This document shows, one piece after another, positions 33,663 to 43,950 of a stretch of DNA of 64,000 nt; within the stretch, counting starts at the first letter, position 1, and the number at the start of each line of letters is the position of its first letter. The stretch spans positions 10,054,198 to 10,118,197 of the forward strand of contig NC_044917.1 of NCBI RefSeq assembly GCF_003576645.1. The letters are read 5' to 3'. Under the pieces are notes generated by a model that saw only the letters and a list, made by a program, of their open reading frames with translations, was not told the DNA's origin and searched no databases. This DNA comes from Ipomoea triloba (taxonomy: Eukaryota > Streptophyta > Magnoliopsida > Solanales > Convolvulaceae). The translations under genes were made by a program, and so were the position numbers.

Positions 33663-34640
33663 TTATCTGCTAACTCTCCCCCTATAAGGTCTCCACATAT
33701 CAGCATACATCTTCAATGGCGGAGGCAATGCCCTCTTCCATTTCTCCAAATCTGGCAATTTACCCGCAAAGGCTAGCGTGCTATCCTCAACTCTGCTATT
33801 CCCAAGGCTCATCACGAACAGAGATTCCGGAAAAGCCCCATGCATAGCCTTTAGCGTCTCTTCCATTATCTCCCCACCGTCTCTCCTAATATCCTCCGGC
33901 TCCACGCAGCTCCCTCCCACGTTCGCCATTATCGCCCCGCCCTTCCGGAGCTTCCGCTTCAGATTCTTCCACGTCTCCGCGCTCTGCAGCTCGGGAATCA
34001 CGCACCCTTTGCTGAACAGATCTACTAGCAGGCCGGAGAACCCGTCTCGGATCTGCGCGTTTAGCGCGTTGCCGACGTGGACGTAGAGGCGGTCTGGGTG
34101 TTTGTTTTGTAGCTTGTCGAGATTGAAGTAGGTTTTGGCGACGGAGATGACGGACGGGTCGAGCTCCCAGCCGTGGAGGACGGCGGACGGGTAGGATTCG
34201 AGGATGAGGCGGGCGGATGACCCGGCTCCGAACCCGAGGAGTCCGACGGGTCCGGGCGGTAGAACGGGGGGGAGAGTGGCGAGGACGTCGTAGTAGGCGG
34301 CGGTGGTGGACTTGAGGAGATAGGAGATGCTGTGGATGTTCCCCGGCGCGTCGAGGAGGAGGAGCCGGGAGCCGGCCAAGGGGTGGTCGGCGGTTCGGGA
34401 GACCTCGAGGACCCGGATGTAGTTGTGGCGGGATTTGTATTTGGCCAAGATTTTCACGTCGTCGAATGGGATGCCGTCGTCTTCTTCTTGCGATTTGGGA
34501 TTTGGGGTTTGGGTTTTGCAGGATTTGAAGCTGGGCGTTGAATTCGGGTAGGGTTTGAAGGTGGGGATGATCGGAGATGGAGAAGCGAGTCGGGTGGGGA
34601 AGAAGGGGAAAACGGGGCCATGGTGGATTGATAAATTCAT
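33663..34640 (-). CDS. Spermidine-synthase-fold SAM-dependent protein, probably plastidial
   Basis: A single uninterrupted frame of 325 residues. Residues 1-50 are rich in Ser, Thr, Pro and Phe and contain no acidic residue, like a chloroplast transit peptide. Residues about 85-290 form a Rossmann SAM-binding fold: motif I GLLGFGAGSSARLIL (133-147), acidic loop GWELDP (157-162; E159 would bind the SAM ribose), and the strand GLLVDLFS (203-210). The fold matches the spermidine synthase/methyltransferase family, but motif I is GFGAG rather than GGGDG, and the catalytic Asp context of true spermidine synthases is not evident. The substrate is therefore unknown. I recall a similar single-exon gene next to LOB in Arabidopsis (At5g63100). 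It is GC-rich relative to its flanks. MITE-derived DNA lies 135-320 bp upstream of its start codon. Confidence 0.85.
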   Translation of the reverse strand: MNLSIHHGPVFPFFPTRLASPSPIIPTFKPYPNSTPSFKSCKTQTPNPKSQEEDDGIPFDDVKILAKYKSRHNYIRVLEVSRTADHPLAGSRLLLLDAPGNIHSISYLLKSTTAAYYDVLATLPPVLPPGPVGLLGFGAGSSARLILESYPSAVLHGWELDPSVISVAKTYFNLDKLQNKHPDRLYVHVGNALNAQIRDGFSGLLVDLFSKGCVIPELQSAETWKNLKRKLRKGGAIMANVGGSCVEPEDIRRDGGEIMEETLKAMHGAFPESLFVMSLGNSRVEDSTLAFAGKLPDLEKWKRALPPPLKMYADMWRPYRGRVSR

Positions 34641-34774
34641 GGCATTGGTTCAAGATGTGGTATAGACTGGTAGTCACTTGAAGTTGCTTAATTCGTTCAT
34701 TTCAATGGGCCAATGGATCGTTGGACCGTGTCGTTCAATGCAAATTTTCCATGGGCCTCCAAGCCTTGTTATAC

Positions 34775-34960
34775 CATAATTTGTTTAATGTGTGGACTTT
34801 CGATACCGTACGGAGTAAATAGGAACAAGATTCACAATTTTTGAACTCGATATCCATAATTTTGTTATATAGATTCAAAAATTATGTTATAATAGTGAAT
34901 ATAGAATTTTAAAATTGTGAACATAATCTACTAAGGTGGACCCGGGTCCATTACCTAACA
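34775..34960. mobile_element. MITE in the promoter region of the SAM-dependent gene
   Basis: The right end, GGTGGACCCGGGTCCATTAC followed by CTAAC, is the inverse of the 33046 terminus. Inverted, the sequence runs on with ATGTTCACAATTTTAAAATT and ATAATTTTTGAATCTAT, matching 33090-33130. The left end near 34785 (TTGTTTAATGTGTGGACTTT) resembles a degraded second terminus. Confidence 0.55.
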
Positions 34961-35029
34961 ACTAGACTAAATATCAATTTTAGTTTTTTTTTTTTGGTAC
35001 AAATTTTACTTTTAATTATCAATTATTGT
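34961..35029. other. Short gap, no feature seen
   Basis: A T-rich tract at 34984-34996 and AT-rich sequence. Confidence 0.4.
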
Positions 35030-36200
35030 GATATTTGTTGTAAATTGGCCTTCTTTAGCTTAATCTTTCGAGATGATTCTAACGTAATTCTATGCAAGAA
35101 TAGTACGAAGAGTAGAGAGAGGAAGGTGAAATGGAAGAAAATTGAGAATACAGGAACTCCAAAAATTATTTTTATTCATCATTGCTTTATATGTATATAT
35201 ACAAATCAATAATTGTTTCGCTAACAACGTTCAAAGCAAAAGATGATGGGATAATGGTCATAAATGAATATTTATAATACGTTATTATCTTATCACACTC
35301 GTGCCTCGTTAAAAATCTTATTAGAAAATTCAACGAGAAATGGTTAAAACCTTGATATAAAAATTCAATTAGAAAAATATAGTCGAAGAAAAGAGTACAC
35401 GATGTATGTGAAATCATGTGTTACATCGGTTGTTTCATTAAAGATTTTAGCCTAAGAAAAATTCAGAGGAAAAAAAAAACATTAACTAAGGGAAAAATCA
35501 ACCATAAGCCCTCAGCGCATACGCCTTCAAGCTTGCATTATCTCACCCCTAAAGACAACAACCTTCCGAGCTTGCGAATCTCACTTTTGTGAACATGTTT
35601 CTCAAAAGTGGATGTAGGCCAAAACTTAATAAACAAATTTGCCAGATTGTTACTAGAGCGAACTTTCTCAACAAGGATTTTACTACTCTTTTTGAAGTTC
35701 ATCTAGGTAAAAGAACTTATGTGCAATGCTTTATGTAAAATCTCCCTTAAAATACTCACTACTCATCTATGCAACATATGACGCATTGTCCTCATACAAG
35801 ATAGTAGGGGTATCGTCTCTACTCCCTATACCACACGAGCTATGAACAAGGTGTATCAATGACCTCAACCATACACATTCTCTTAAAACTTCATATAAAG
35901 CAATCATCTTGGAGTGATTAGACAAGGTAACAACTAGGGTCTGTTTAACAGACCTCCAAGATATAGTTGTACATAACTAGTCTTGAGATTTAACATATGG
36001 GGATCAAACATATAGCCAACATATAAGCAACATGTCAATGTAATGTCTTGATTACTCTCAAAATAAAGACCAAGGTCTTTTGTACCTTGGAGATGTTTAA
36101 GGATATGTTTACGCCATTCCAATGTCTTTTAGTAGGAAAAACACTAAACGTATCAAGCGAATTCACTAAGAAAGTAATATCAGGTCTAGTGCAATTAAAA
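35030..36200 (-). pseudogene. Degenerate Copia 3' end (RNase H region and LTR)
   Basis: Reading on the minus strand from 36130 leftward: KHILKHLQGTKDLGLYFES, then GYMFDPH, the hallmark Copia stretch just before RNase H. Then come, with stops and frameshifts, HSKMIALYEVLRECVWLRSL, TPTILYEDNA and a HKFFYLDE-like stretch. Past the end of the coding relic, 35030-35500 has CTCGTGCCTCGTTAAAAATC (35289-35308) and AAGAAAAGAGTACACG, words found in plant LTRs. No intact frame remains. Confidence 0.7.
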
Positions 36201-36201
36201 T

Positions 36202-37600
36202 ACATCTCTTCATGTATTTTGTAAATTGGATGATCAATAATATAGTAAAATTTTTCACATAATTATTGTTCTCATATGGTATTAGTATATCAAACAATCT
36301 ATGGCTGCAAACCCTGCTAACACCACTGCTGCCATCACAGCCTCCTTGTTTCGCACCATCTCAGATTTGCCTCTCGAACCCCAACCCCAATTAATAGCCT
36401 ACAAGTATCCCATCATTTTATCTCCATTAAACTTACTTCATAACTACCTATTCTGGAAAACTCAACTTGTTCCCTTTCTTTGTGGTCAAAATCTCAATGG
36501 ATACGTTGATGACACATTACCGTGTCTGGCTTTGTTTGTTAAGCCTTTGGATGAGTGTTCTATTGTAGCCAATCTTGCGGCAAAAAAATTGGGTCTATGA
36601 AGATTCTTCTATCTTGTTCATGCTCATCTCGTCTATGTCCAATGAGGTTATGTATGTTACAGTGGGACATACCACATCTTGAGCTTTATGGTAGGTTATT
36701 GAAACCGCATTTGGGTCCTTCTCTTGGGCACGATATCTAAGCCTCCTTAGCTAGCTGCAATCTTTGCACCAAGGAGATTCCACCACGTGTGTGTATCTTT
36801 GCAAAATCAAGGTTTTAATTGGATTTCTCACTGAAGCTAGTCGACTAATTGGTTTGGATGAACATAATTTATATATGTTCAAAGGCATCCGCCTTGAGTA
36901 CCATGCAATAGTCTCCTCATTGACCACCATGAAACCTGTGACGATTGATCAACTCAACAACTATCTCAGCGCGCATTAGTTCATCTACACGGATGACATT
37001 TCTTTGACTGCTCCCAAGAAACCACCATCAACGCTTGTTGTCTAACGGGGGCCATCCACTGCCTCACAATTGAAATGTGCTGCTAATCAACCTCGAGGAC
37101 GTGGTCGTGGCAATAGAGGAGGAAGGGGTCGTGGACATGGTCGTGATTACATTCCAAAGTGTCAAATCTGCAACAACCTTGGTGCTACCTATTTGTGTGC
37201 AATTCATGTGTTTCATGCTCAAACCAAACATGTTGAAATAGGCTATCATTTTGTTCGTGACAAAGTAGCATCAAAAGAACTACAAGTAAACTATATATAT
37301 ATCTCTAAAAAGACCAACTGACAGACATCTTCACTAAAGCTAATAACCACAGTAAGGTTCAATGATCTAAGGGACAAACTCAGTGTTCTCTCTAGAAAAT
37401 CTTAAGCTTGAGGGGGCGTATTAGAACTTTGTATTCTAGTTACACTAGAATTCCTTCTCCTTATTTCTATATTATTGTAAATCTACCTTTTATCAGTCTT
37501 GACTTGACTATGACTCTTTGTATCCTTATAAATATATCTCTTCTTGTATTTTGTAAATTGAATCGATGAATAGTAAAATTCTTCCCAAAATTATTGTTCA
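36202..37600 (+). pseudogene. Copia element with large internal deletion (gag to RNase H tail)
   Basis: Order: LTR tail (36202-36274), primer-binding-like TGGTATTAGTA (36277), gag start MAANPANTTAAITASLF (from 36301; frame open to 36600), a gag helix FKGIRLEYHAIVSSLTT (about 36880), RGRGNRGGRGRG and the zinc-knuckle start CQICNNLG (37070-37190). The frame then jumps straight to HVFHAQTKHVEIGYHFVRDK and VASKELQVNY, the RNase H C-terminus. DIFTKA-type sequence follows out of frame, then the purine tract CTTGAGGGGGCG (37407) and a 3' LTR of about 180 bp. Protease, integrase and RT are missing. Confidence 0.8.
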
Positions 37601-38155
37601 GTTCCACACAACTTGAAGGCTTCATCCAGTCCACCTTTCTTGAAAGCTTCAAATACCTTTGGCTTATTACTGTCGATGCATCCACTGTTGAAAGTGTGGA
37701 GGCCAGAATTCTTTGAATCTGACTATGGCTTGGTAAAGTATCTCTTGCTACTCAGCCTCAATAACCTGTCAAAGGGTGGGAATACCCTAGTCTTTGACAA
37801 TCTCTCTTACCAAATTCTAAATTATTTCTTCTTATGTTGATACCTTCATTGTCTCTCCAACTCTGAAAGAAGATGCTCTATGCTTGCCAATTGTTTCCCC
37901 TATCTCAAGAATTTCCTCAATAATCGTCCTTGGAGGGCTTGACATAATTGACACAATACTGCTGTTACTTCCTCCTCCTCTACTCACTCTCCTCAACTTT
38001 GAGGGTTCTTCATCTCCTCTACTCACTCTCCTTAGCTTGGAAAGAGATTCAAAAGATCGTTCCCCTATTATGGGTTCCTTTCAGCTCACTTCATCTTTTT
38101 TGACATTATCCCCTACAAACATGTTAACGAGCAGGTTGATCTTGGCAGTTGTGTT
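37601..38155 (-). pseudogene. Unassigned protein-like relic, interrupted by a hAT element
   Basis: The minus strand carries a 64-codon frame (37832-38026) reading PSKLRRVSRGGGSNSSIVSI and EEILEIGETIGKH, continued upstream by ERSFESLSKLRRVSRG, so a RRVSRG unit is duplicated. Other pieces (FKEFWPPHFQQW) follow after stops. The interrupted sequence resumes beyond the element at 38747. I do not recognise the family. It is less AT-rich than its flanks and probably derives from an old gene or retroelement. Confidence 0.35.
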
Positions 38156-38738
38156 AGGGATGACCATTTCAATCCACCTCGTGGATATCCACCCAAATCC
38201 ACCCCACATGGGTCAGGTTTTTTTGGGTGATAGTGGGTGGTTCGTCGGGTGGGTCTTTAAAAAGTAAACTTGCGATGAGTCAGGTTGGATTCGAGTTCTA
38301 TGTACAAAATTCGTCTAAAACTCCACCCGACCCACCATATATGTGTGTGTGTATATATAATAATAAAAGAAGTACTAGTATATAGTTGTTTCTAAAAATT
38401 TCTATAGTTTCAGGTAACTTTTTAGTATTTTTATATCTAAACTACTAAGTTTATTTTTAAAAATTAACAATTTAATTATTATATTTAAATATTTTTATTA
38501 TTCTATGTTTTAGTATAACTAATGAATTTTATTAATAATATGAAAATAATTTAAATATTATTTAAAAAAATTAATAAGATGATAAGTAGTGCATACCCAT
38601 AGTGGGCACTCGCATCCGGTGGGGTGGGGTGGGTTTTGAAAAAGTTCACCCGATCCGGGTTGGGGTGAGGGTGGATAGAGAAAATATAAGGTGGGTCGGG
38701 TGATGAATGTAGCACTCTCCAACACATTATCATCCCTA
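38156..38738. mobile_element. Non-autonomous hAT element with perfect 8-bp duplication
   Basis: GTTGTGTT occurs at 38148-38155 and 38739-38746. Between them lie 583 bp starting AGGGATGA and ending TCATCCCTA, short inverted termini typical of hAT elements. The subterminal regions are rich in CCACCC/GGGTGGG on the two sides (CACCTCGTGGATATCCACCC left; GGTGGGTCGGGTGATGAATG right). The interior is AT-rich with no transposase. Confidence 0.88.
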
Positions 38739-38746
38739 GTTGTGTT

Positions 38747-40093
38747 ATTGCATGCCTCCTCTGAGGAAGTGGGTCAACTTAGTCGAGTGTCTGTGTCGGC
38801 CAGTCAACACTCTCTTTAAGGATCGGGATTATTATTCCAACATACTTTAGGATTAGAGTCTTTGATTTTAATTTTTTTTTTTTTAAATCTTTAGGATACA
38901 AGTAAATTTTTAAATTAAATTGGTCACACTTGTACATAAAGTTCAAACGTGTTTTAATCAAAAGTCATAAAGTTGATATCAATTTTTTCTTATATTTAAA
39001 GACGAAATTAATATGAAATTAAACAGAAGCCTAGATTAGAAATACATCAAGATTAATACCTGTTGATCATTTTAAGGAAGAAATTGACAAACAAACTAAC
39101 ACACACGAAAATGTGGCCCAAACCTCATAACAACATTTATGAATTTAAGACCTGTTTACGGCTATAGGGTGAGATTGAATTCCTATCACGAACATTGAGA
39201 GTTTAGGTTTGAGTTTATCTCTCTCTATATATAGTCTGGTGTTAAATTTTAAAACTAAATTAGTTCAATTTACCTTTTTGTGAGTCTAAAATCATATCAT
39301 AATATTCAAGATATAATTCAGCAAAGTCGAAAACTTGGTTTATTAAAAAAAAAAAAAATTAAGGTTGCAAGATGGAAGGATGTAGAAGCATTAGTTAATG
39401 AAGACGCGCGCCATGATAAGATCCAATCAAGTGACGACGAAACTTGGCCCTACTGTCAACTTGCCAACGGAACGCTTCACAAATTCCATGATAGTCATTA
39501 TAGTCATTATTGTGCAAAATGAATACATCCATGACTGCATATTAAATCAATCAAATAACGTACAAGTTTAGAGTGCGTGCATTCTCTTTTCTATTTAATT
39601 TTTAGATGTCTCCAAGATATTAGTTGCCATGAAGGGTTAAAATATAATAGCCCGGTTTAAGACAATGGCTGACAAAAGCGTAATATATAATAAAATTAAG
39701 CATTATGTATTTACAAAAGTAGATATGCACCCAGATACAAAAATGACTAAATATATACAATTCAAGGATAAAATATGCAAATTTTTTCCTTTGAAAATTA
39801 TGACATAGGTACCCTATGTATAGGATGACAATTTACAATGGCAAAGAATTATATATTGTACCTACTATAATAATTAGAAAAGGATGGGGAGAACCTTAAT
39901 CATATGAGAATCACTCTTAGGTGAAAATTTGTAGACAAATTTAAATCATTGATATGTAAGATTTGATAGATGAAAAATCAAGTAAAAAATGAGCGGGGTT
40001 ATTTTCATAAATATTATAAATTTTTAAAATGAGCGAGGTCATTTTCATAAATATTACAAAATTTTGTTTTTTCGACTTTTATATCTACTAGAC
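38747..40093. other. Intergenic, no gene seen
   Basis: The first about 80 bp continue the relic interrupted by the hAT element. The rest is AT-rich with an A-run at 39345-39357. GCGxGGTCATTTTCATAAAT occurs twice, at 39995 and 40033, about 38 bp apart. The 80-codon frame at 39280-39522 has no recognisable domain. Confidence 0.45.
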
Positions 40094-40402
40094 TGTTATG
40101 GAATATATATTTAATATATGGAATTTATATAGATTAGGGAGTCTTAGGGTTTTAGGTAGGTAAGTTTATGGAAACTTGTTTCCTATTCATAGTCTTCTAG
40201 CACCTATTTATAACGCTTTGCATTCTCTTTTCAATATCATAAAATAAGACGGCATATTCAGCAATCATCTCTTTACTTTCATAACATGGTATCTGAGCCA
40301 TTACGATAAAGGATTTTTTTTCGCTTTTGTTGTCATCATCGTCCACCTTGGGAGAAGCGCCGCCATCCGTCGACCTCGCCGATAGATTTTGAGCCCATTA
40401 CA

Positions 40403-40427
40403 ACCAGCGCGTGAGGCTCACGCGCTG
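40403..40427. other. Perfect hairpin inside the LTR element
   Basis: CCAGCGCGTGA and TCACGCGCTGG are exact 11-bp inverse arms around GGC, about 115 bp inside the 5' LTR boundary and in a GC-rich patch. The position fits the leader region of the element's RNA, where packaging or dimerisation structures lie; this role is inferred. Confidence 0.8.
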
Positions 40428-40809
40428 GCGCCGTCTATCGCCCTTCTCTCACAAGCTGGCGCATGTGGCCTTAGCTTGAACCATTGATTTTTGTTCTACG
40501 ATCAGATTGTTTCGTACCCCTTCAGACTCCCTTTTTTGTGTGTTTTGTGATCTGTGTTGGTGGGTATGATTGAGTATAAATGTGTTGCTGTTGTCTCGGG
40601 ATCTTATGACGAAGTGGATGATTGGTGATCAGCTTGCGTCTGGGGGTCTATACGTTCTTGACCTCTAGAAGGATGAAGTCTTGCTTTACATGTGTTTTGG
40701 TGTTGTTTCTCAGTTTTGATGCTCATTGTCATTTGGAGCATGCTTCTCTTTCGTTGGTAAAGAATTTGTGTACCCCATTTGGAGTTTGTCTTCTTTACCT
40801 TGTGTGTCC

Positions 40810-41070
40810 AAGCTTGTATGGTCCACGTTGTGTTCACCCGGAGTTGCGATAGTGGTGGCATTCAAGCTTCCGGTTTAGGGGTGGGTCCAATCACAAGCCT
40901 GTTCGGTCCACGTCGAGTTCACCTGGTGTTTGTCTAGAGGTATTGGGTGCATCCAGGCTTCTGTTGTAGGGTGAGTATCAAATCCCAAGCTTGTTCGGTC
41001 CACGTTGAGTTCACCCAATTGTCCGTAAGTATTGGTGGCATGCAAAACTTTTGTTCATGGGGAGTCTCCT
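40810..41070 (+). repeat. Three-copy repeat of about 95 bp in the LTR element
   Basis: CAAGCTTGTATGGTCCACG, CAAGCCTGTTCGGTCCACG and CAAGCTTGTTCGGTCCACG begin successive units (about 40808, 40892, 40985), each continuing with TTGAGTTCACC-like sequence and a GGTGGCAT or GGGTGCAT word. The units differ in spacing and substitutions. Confidence 0.75.
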
Positions 41071-41261
41071 AAATGAGATATGAGTTTGTTATATTTAAGT
41101 TATTTAGTTATTTTTTGTTATTAGTTATTTGTGTAACAAGTTACTGCGTGCATGATCAATATCTATGCTCCAACTTCAGGGGGAGTGTTATGAAATATAT
41201 ATTTAATATATGGAATCTATATAGATTAGGCAGCCTTGGGGATTTAGGTAGGTAGGCTTAT

Positions 41262-41428
41262 GCCAAAGACCTTGTGATCTAATGGCACCCGGTTGCACCC
41301 CCACATAGGAGGGGTGGGTTCGAGCCTTAGTAGATGCGATATTGGATCTTTGTGCTTCATTTGGTTGAGAAAGTAGCTATAACCAGATACTACATTATAA
41401 CAGAGTCAATAGTACTAAAAAAAAAAAA
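41262..41428 (+). mobile_element. SINE inserted in the 3' LTR, 14-bp duplications
   Basis: GTAGGTAGGCTTAT occurs at 41248-41261 and 41429-41442. The 167-bp body starts GCCAAAGACCTTGTGATC, has an A-box-like region TGTGATCTAATGGC, a B-box GGGTTCGAGCC about 45 bp later, and ends in a run of about 12 A. The 5' LTR of the host element lacks it, so it is younger than the LTR element. A related copy is in MYB intron 1 at 44290-44401. Confidence 0.92.
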
Positions 41429-41569
41429 GTAGGTAGGCTTATAAACCTTATAGAAACTTGTTTCCTATTCGTAGTCTTTTAGCACCTATTTATAGAGCTT
41501 TTTTATGCTCTTTTCTATATCATAATATAAGATAGCATATTCAGAAATCTTCTCTTTACTTTCATAACA

Positions 41570-41646
41570 TAGATCAATGGTTAGGATTTGTCTACATGTT
41601 CTTACTTATTATGAAAAAGACTATAATTTTATTTACAAATAGAGAA
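41570..41646. other. Short gap between elements
   Basis: AT-rich; nothing recognised beyond the target duplication of the LTR element. Confidence 0.4.
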
Positions 41647-42283
41647 AATATCAATTTTAGTCCTTGACTATTAAAATTTTCAAATTAACAGGTAGATGAC
41701 TATTCAATTTGTATCACATTTGATCCTTGACTATCAACATTTTCAAATTAGGTGCATGAATATTTAATTTGTATCAAATTTGGTCCTGCCGTTAAATTTT
41801 CCAGCCAAGTCATCGGTGACCGACTGGTTTCTTTAATTTTTATTTTAAAAATTATTTTAATAATTTTTAAATTAAAAAACTTAAAACTTAAGAATTAAAA
41901 AAAAAAAAAAAAAAAAAAAAACCCTTGACCCCCCCCCCCCCCCACGCCACGTCGTTCGTCTCTAGCAGAGACCAAGGGAGAGAGTGGGGGTGGTTTGCGT
42001 TTTCTTATTTTTATTTTTAAGTTTTTTAATTTAAAAATTTTTAAAATAAAAATTAAATAAACTAACTGGCAAATTGTATAGCCATGCAACTAATTTAAAA
42101 ATGTTCATAGTTAAGGACCAAATGTGATACAAATTAAATAGTCATGCACATAATTTAAAATTTTGAATAGTCAAGGATCAAATGTGACACAAATTAAATA
42201 GTCATGCACATAATTTAAAAATTTGAATAGTCAAGGACCAAAATTGATACATGTATTATTATCGAGGGACTAAAAATGATATT
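41647..42283. mobile_element. Large TIR element with terminal arms made of tandem repeats
   Basis: The left end AATATCAATTTTAGTCCTTG and the inverse of the right end, GAATATCATTTTTAGTCCCT, are inverted repeats. Each arm is built of a unit of about 70 bp (TCCTTGACTATTCAAA...GCATGACTATTTAATTTG): about two copies on the left, three on the right. The middle has a 25-A run (41897-41921) and a 15-C run (41929-41943). No transposase is present. Confidence 0.7.
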
Positions 42284-42806
42284 CCCCCTTGCAAATATGC
42301 AACATTTTTTTTAATAATAGTAAGCATAATATTTTCTTTTAATATCATATAATTTTTCATGCATAAGATATTTTTTAGCTTCGAATTTAAAAAGGTACTT
42401 TTGACGGTATCATATTAGATCATACATAAAGAGACAAATAGTCTTACAAATTAGTTGGCAAAACATTATGATGATCATTTAAATTATGTCCTTTAATTTA
42501 TATATTAGTTTGAGTCATCACCTCGATGAATTAAACCTATCTTGCATGCAAATCTTGTGCGGGTAATTGGCAATAATGCTTCATGTAATCATTTCATATT
42601 TCATTCCCTAGCTAGTAACCAAAAACAAAAAATCATAACTTCTATTGAATTTATTGCAATACAGTTTTGTTGAGTATTCCAAACTAAATAAAATTAGGAA
42701 AAAAATTTTGAAAATTTCCCCTAATTGTAACAAATAGTGTAATTATTGGACCTTTTAACTAGGAAAAAAAAAAACCTTCAATGAAGTTCCTTAAACAGAT
42801 AAATTT
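42284..42806. other. Intergenic, no gene seen
   Basis: AT-rich between two TIR elements; nothing recognised. Confidence 0.45.
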
Positions 42807-43421
42807 GTGTAATTATGTCATATTATTACATATTCAACATGTTAGCACTGATGTGACGTTAATTAGGATAACACGTGAAATTCTATTCTTATGTGGATCA
42901 TATGTGTACAATTGTTTAAAAAGAACTTATTTTTATTTTAATATTTATGAATTTAAAAAAAAAACTTTAAATTTTTATTTACAAATTTAAATAATTTTAA
43001 AATTTTTTAAAACAACCACTAGTCGTCGACATAATGGCCCGTGGCTATTTCCATTGACGGACAACCAGTACATATGTCTATATGCGGACCTTGCAATGAG
43101 GTCAAGATCTAATGAAGGTAGTTGATGTGGCTACCTTGGTCGCAAAGGGATGAAGGCGATCGACCGCCTTCATCAGTAATGGTTTTTCGTCAATGAAACG
43201 GCCACATGTTATCAAGTCAATGGTTGGTGGTTGTTTAAAAAAAATAAAATTTTTAAAATAATAAAAATAAGTTTTTTTTAAAAAAAAAAAAGTAAATAAA
43301 TAAAATACTTGTACACATAGGATCCACATAAGTATATATAGGATGTCACATATTAGCCTAGGTAACACAAATCAACTAACATGTTGAATGTGTAATAACT
43401 AATAATAATGCTTAATTACAG
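42807..43421. mobile_element. Large snap-back TIR element
   Basis: The left arm (about 42807-42960: GTGTAATTATGTCATATTAT, CATATTCAACATGTTAG, CTTATGTGGATCATATGTG) is the approximate inverse of the right arm (43300-43421: CACATAGGATCCACATAAG, CTAACATGTTGAATGTG, CTTAATTACA). The arms are about 120-150 bp, and AT-rich pairing continues inward. Near the centre is a palindrome, TGAAGGCGATCGACCGCCTT (from 43151). No protein is encoded. Confidence 0.7.
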
Positions 43422-43950
43422 TATTTTGGCCGTGTAAAGGATTTTATTGGATCTTTTTCAATTAAGTAATTTAATTGCACGATTTATATGACGTCAGATT
43501 TGAGCCCTTCAAATTAAACTTCCCTTTACCACTTGTGTATTAAATCCTTTTAAATGGAGATAAGAGCGTGTACAAGCTAAGTATGGGTATTATTAGAGAT
43601 GATTTAATGCATTGACTAAGTTGGGTTTAACCCTGTATGTATGTCCAATGACCATTATATATCTTAAAACCCAATCAAATCCAATTGAAAAGCGCCACCA
43701 AATTTGCGTAACAACCATCCACTTGAGTGTCTTACCTCTTCACATTCATTCTCTCTTAGCTTTTATTCCAAGTTTATGCTCCTGTGTGGTGTGTTTCATC
43801 TGCATTTCTTCCAATAATCATGAGATAAACGTACTCACTTTAGTTTGGTTTTCTTTATGTTTTTTTTTTTTTTTTTTGTCGTTCTACATACCTCATATAA
43901 TAATAATCCTCGTTCTCATCTCGCTTAGCTTCTATATATCTCAGATCAGC
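43422..43950. other. Upstream region of the MYB gene
   Basis: The 117-codon frame at 43612-43965 is low-complexity with no domain. A T-run lies at 43861-43877. No other gene is seen. Confidence 0.45.

Larger units (their letters stand above)
40094..41569 (+). mobile_element. Complete small non-autonomous LTR retrotransposon (TRIM-like)
   Basis: The 5' LTR is 40094-40286 (TGTTATGGAATATAT...CTTTCATAACA; 193 bp). The 3' LTR is 41186-41569, enlarged by a SINE; without it the LTR is about 203 bp. The primer-binding site TGGTATCTGAGCC follows the 5' LTR directly (40287), like the methionine-initiator site. The purine tract TTCAGGGGGAG (41175-41185) directly precedes the 3' LTR. Flanking TAGAC (40089-40093) and TAGAT (41570-41574) form a 5-bp target duplication with one change. 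The internal region of about 900 bp has no gag or pol, only a hairpin (40403-40427) and a tandem repeat (40810-41070). It must have depended on another element's proteins. Confidence 0.9.

Noticed and set aside
33886..34677. 263-codon arginine- and proline-rich frame overlapping the SAM-dependent gene
   Set aside because: A GC-rich shadow frame in the same strand; it is extremely Arg/Pro-rich and has no domain, whereas the other frame has a full Rossmann fold.
36301..37321. A possible domesticated gag gene
   Set aside because: Although the first 100 codons are open, several stops and frameshifts follow and flanking LTR, PBS and purine tract remain, so it is an ordinary decayed Copia element.
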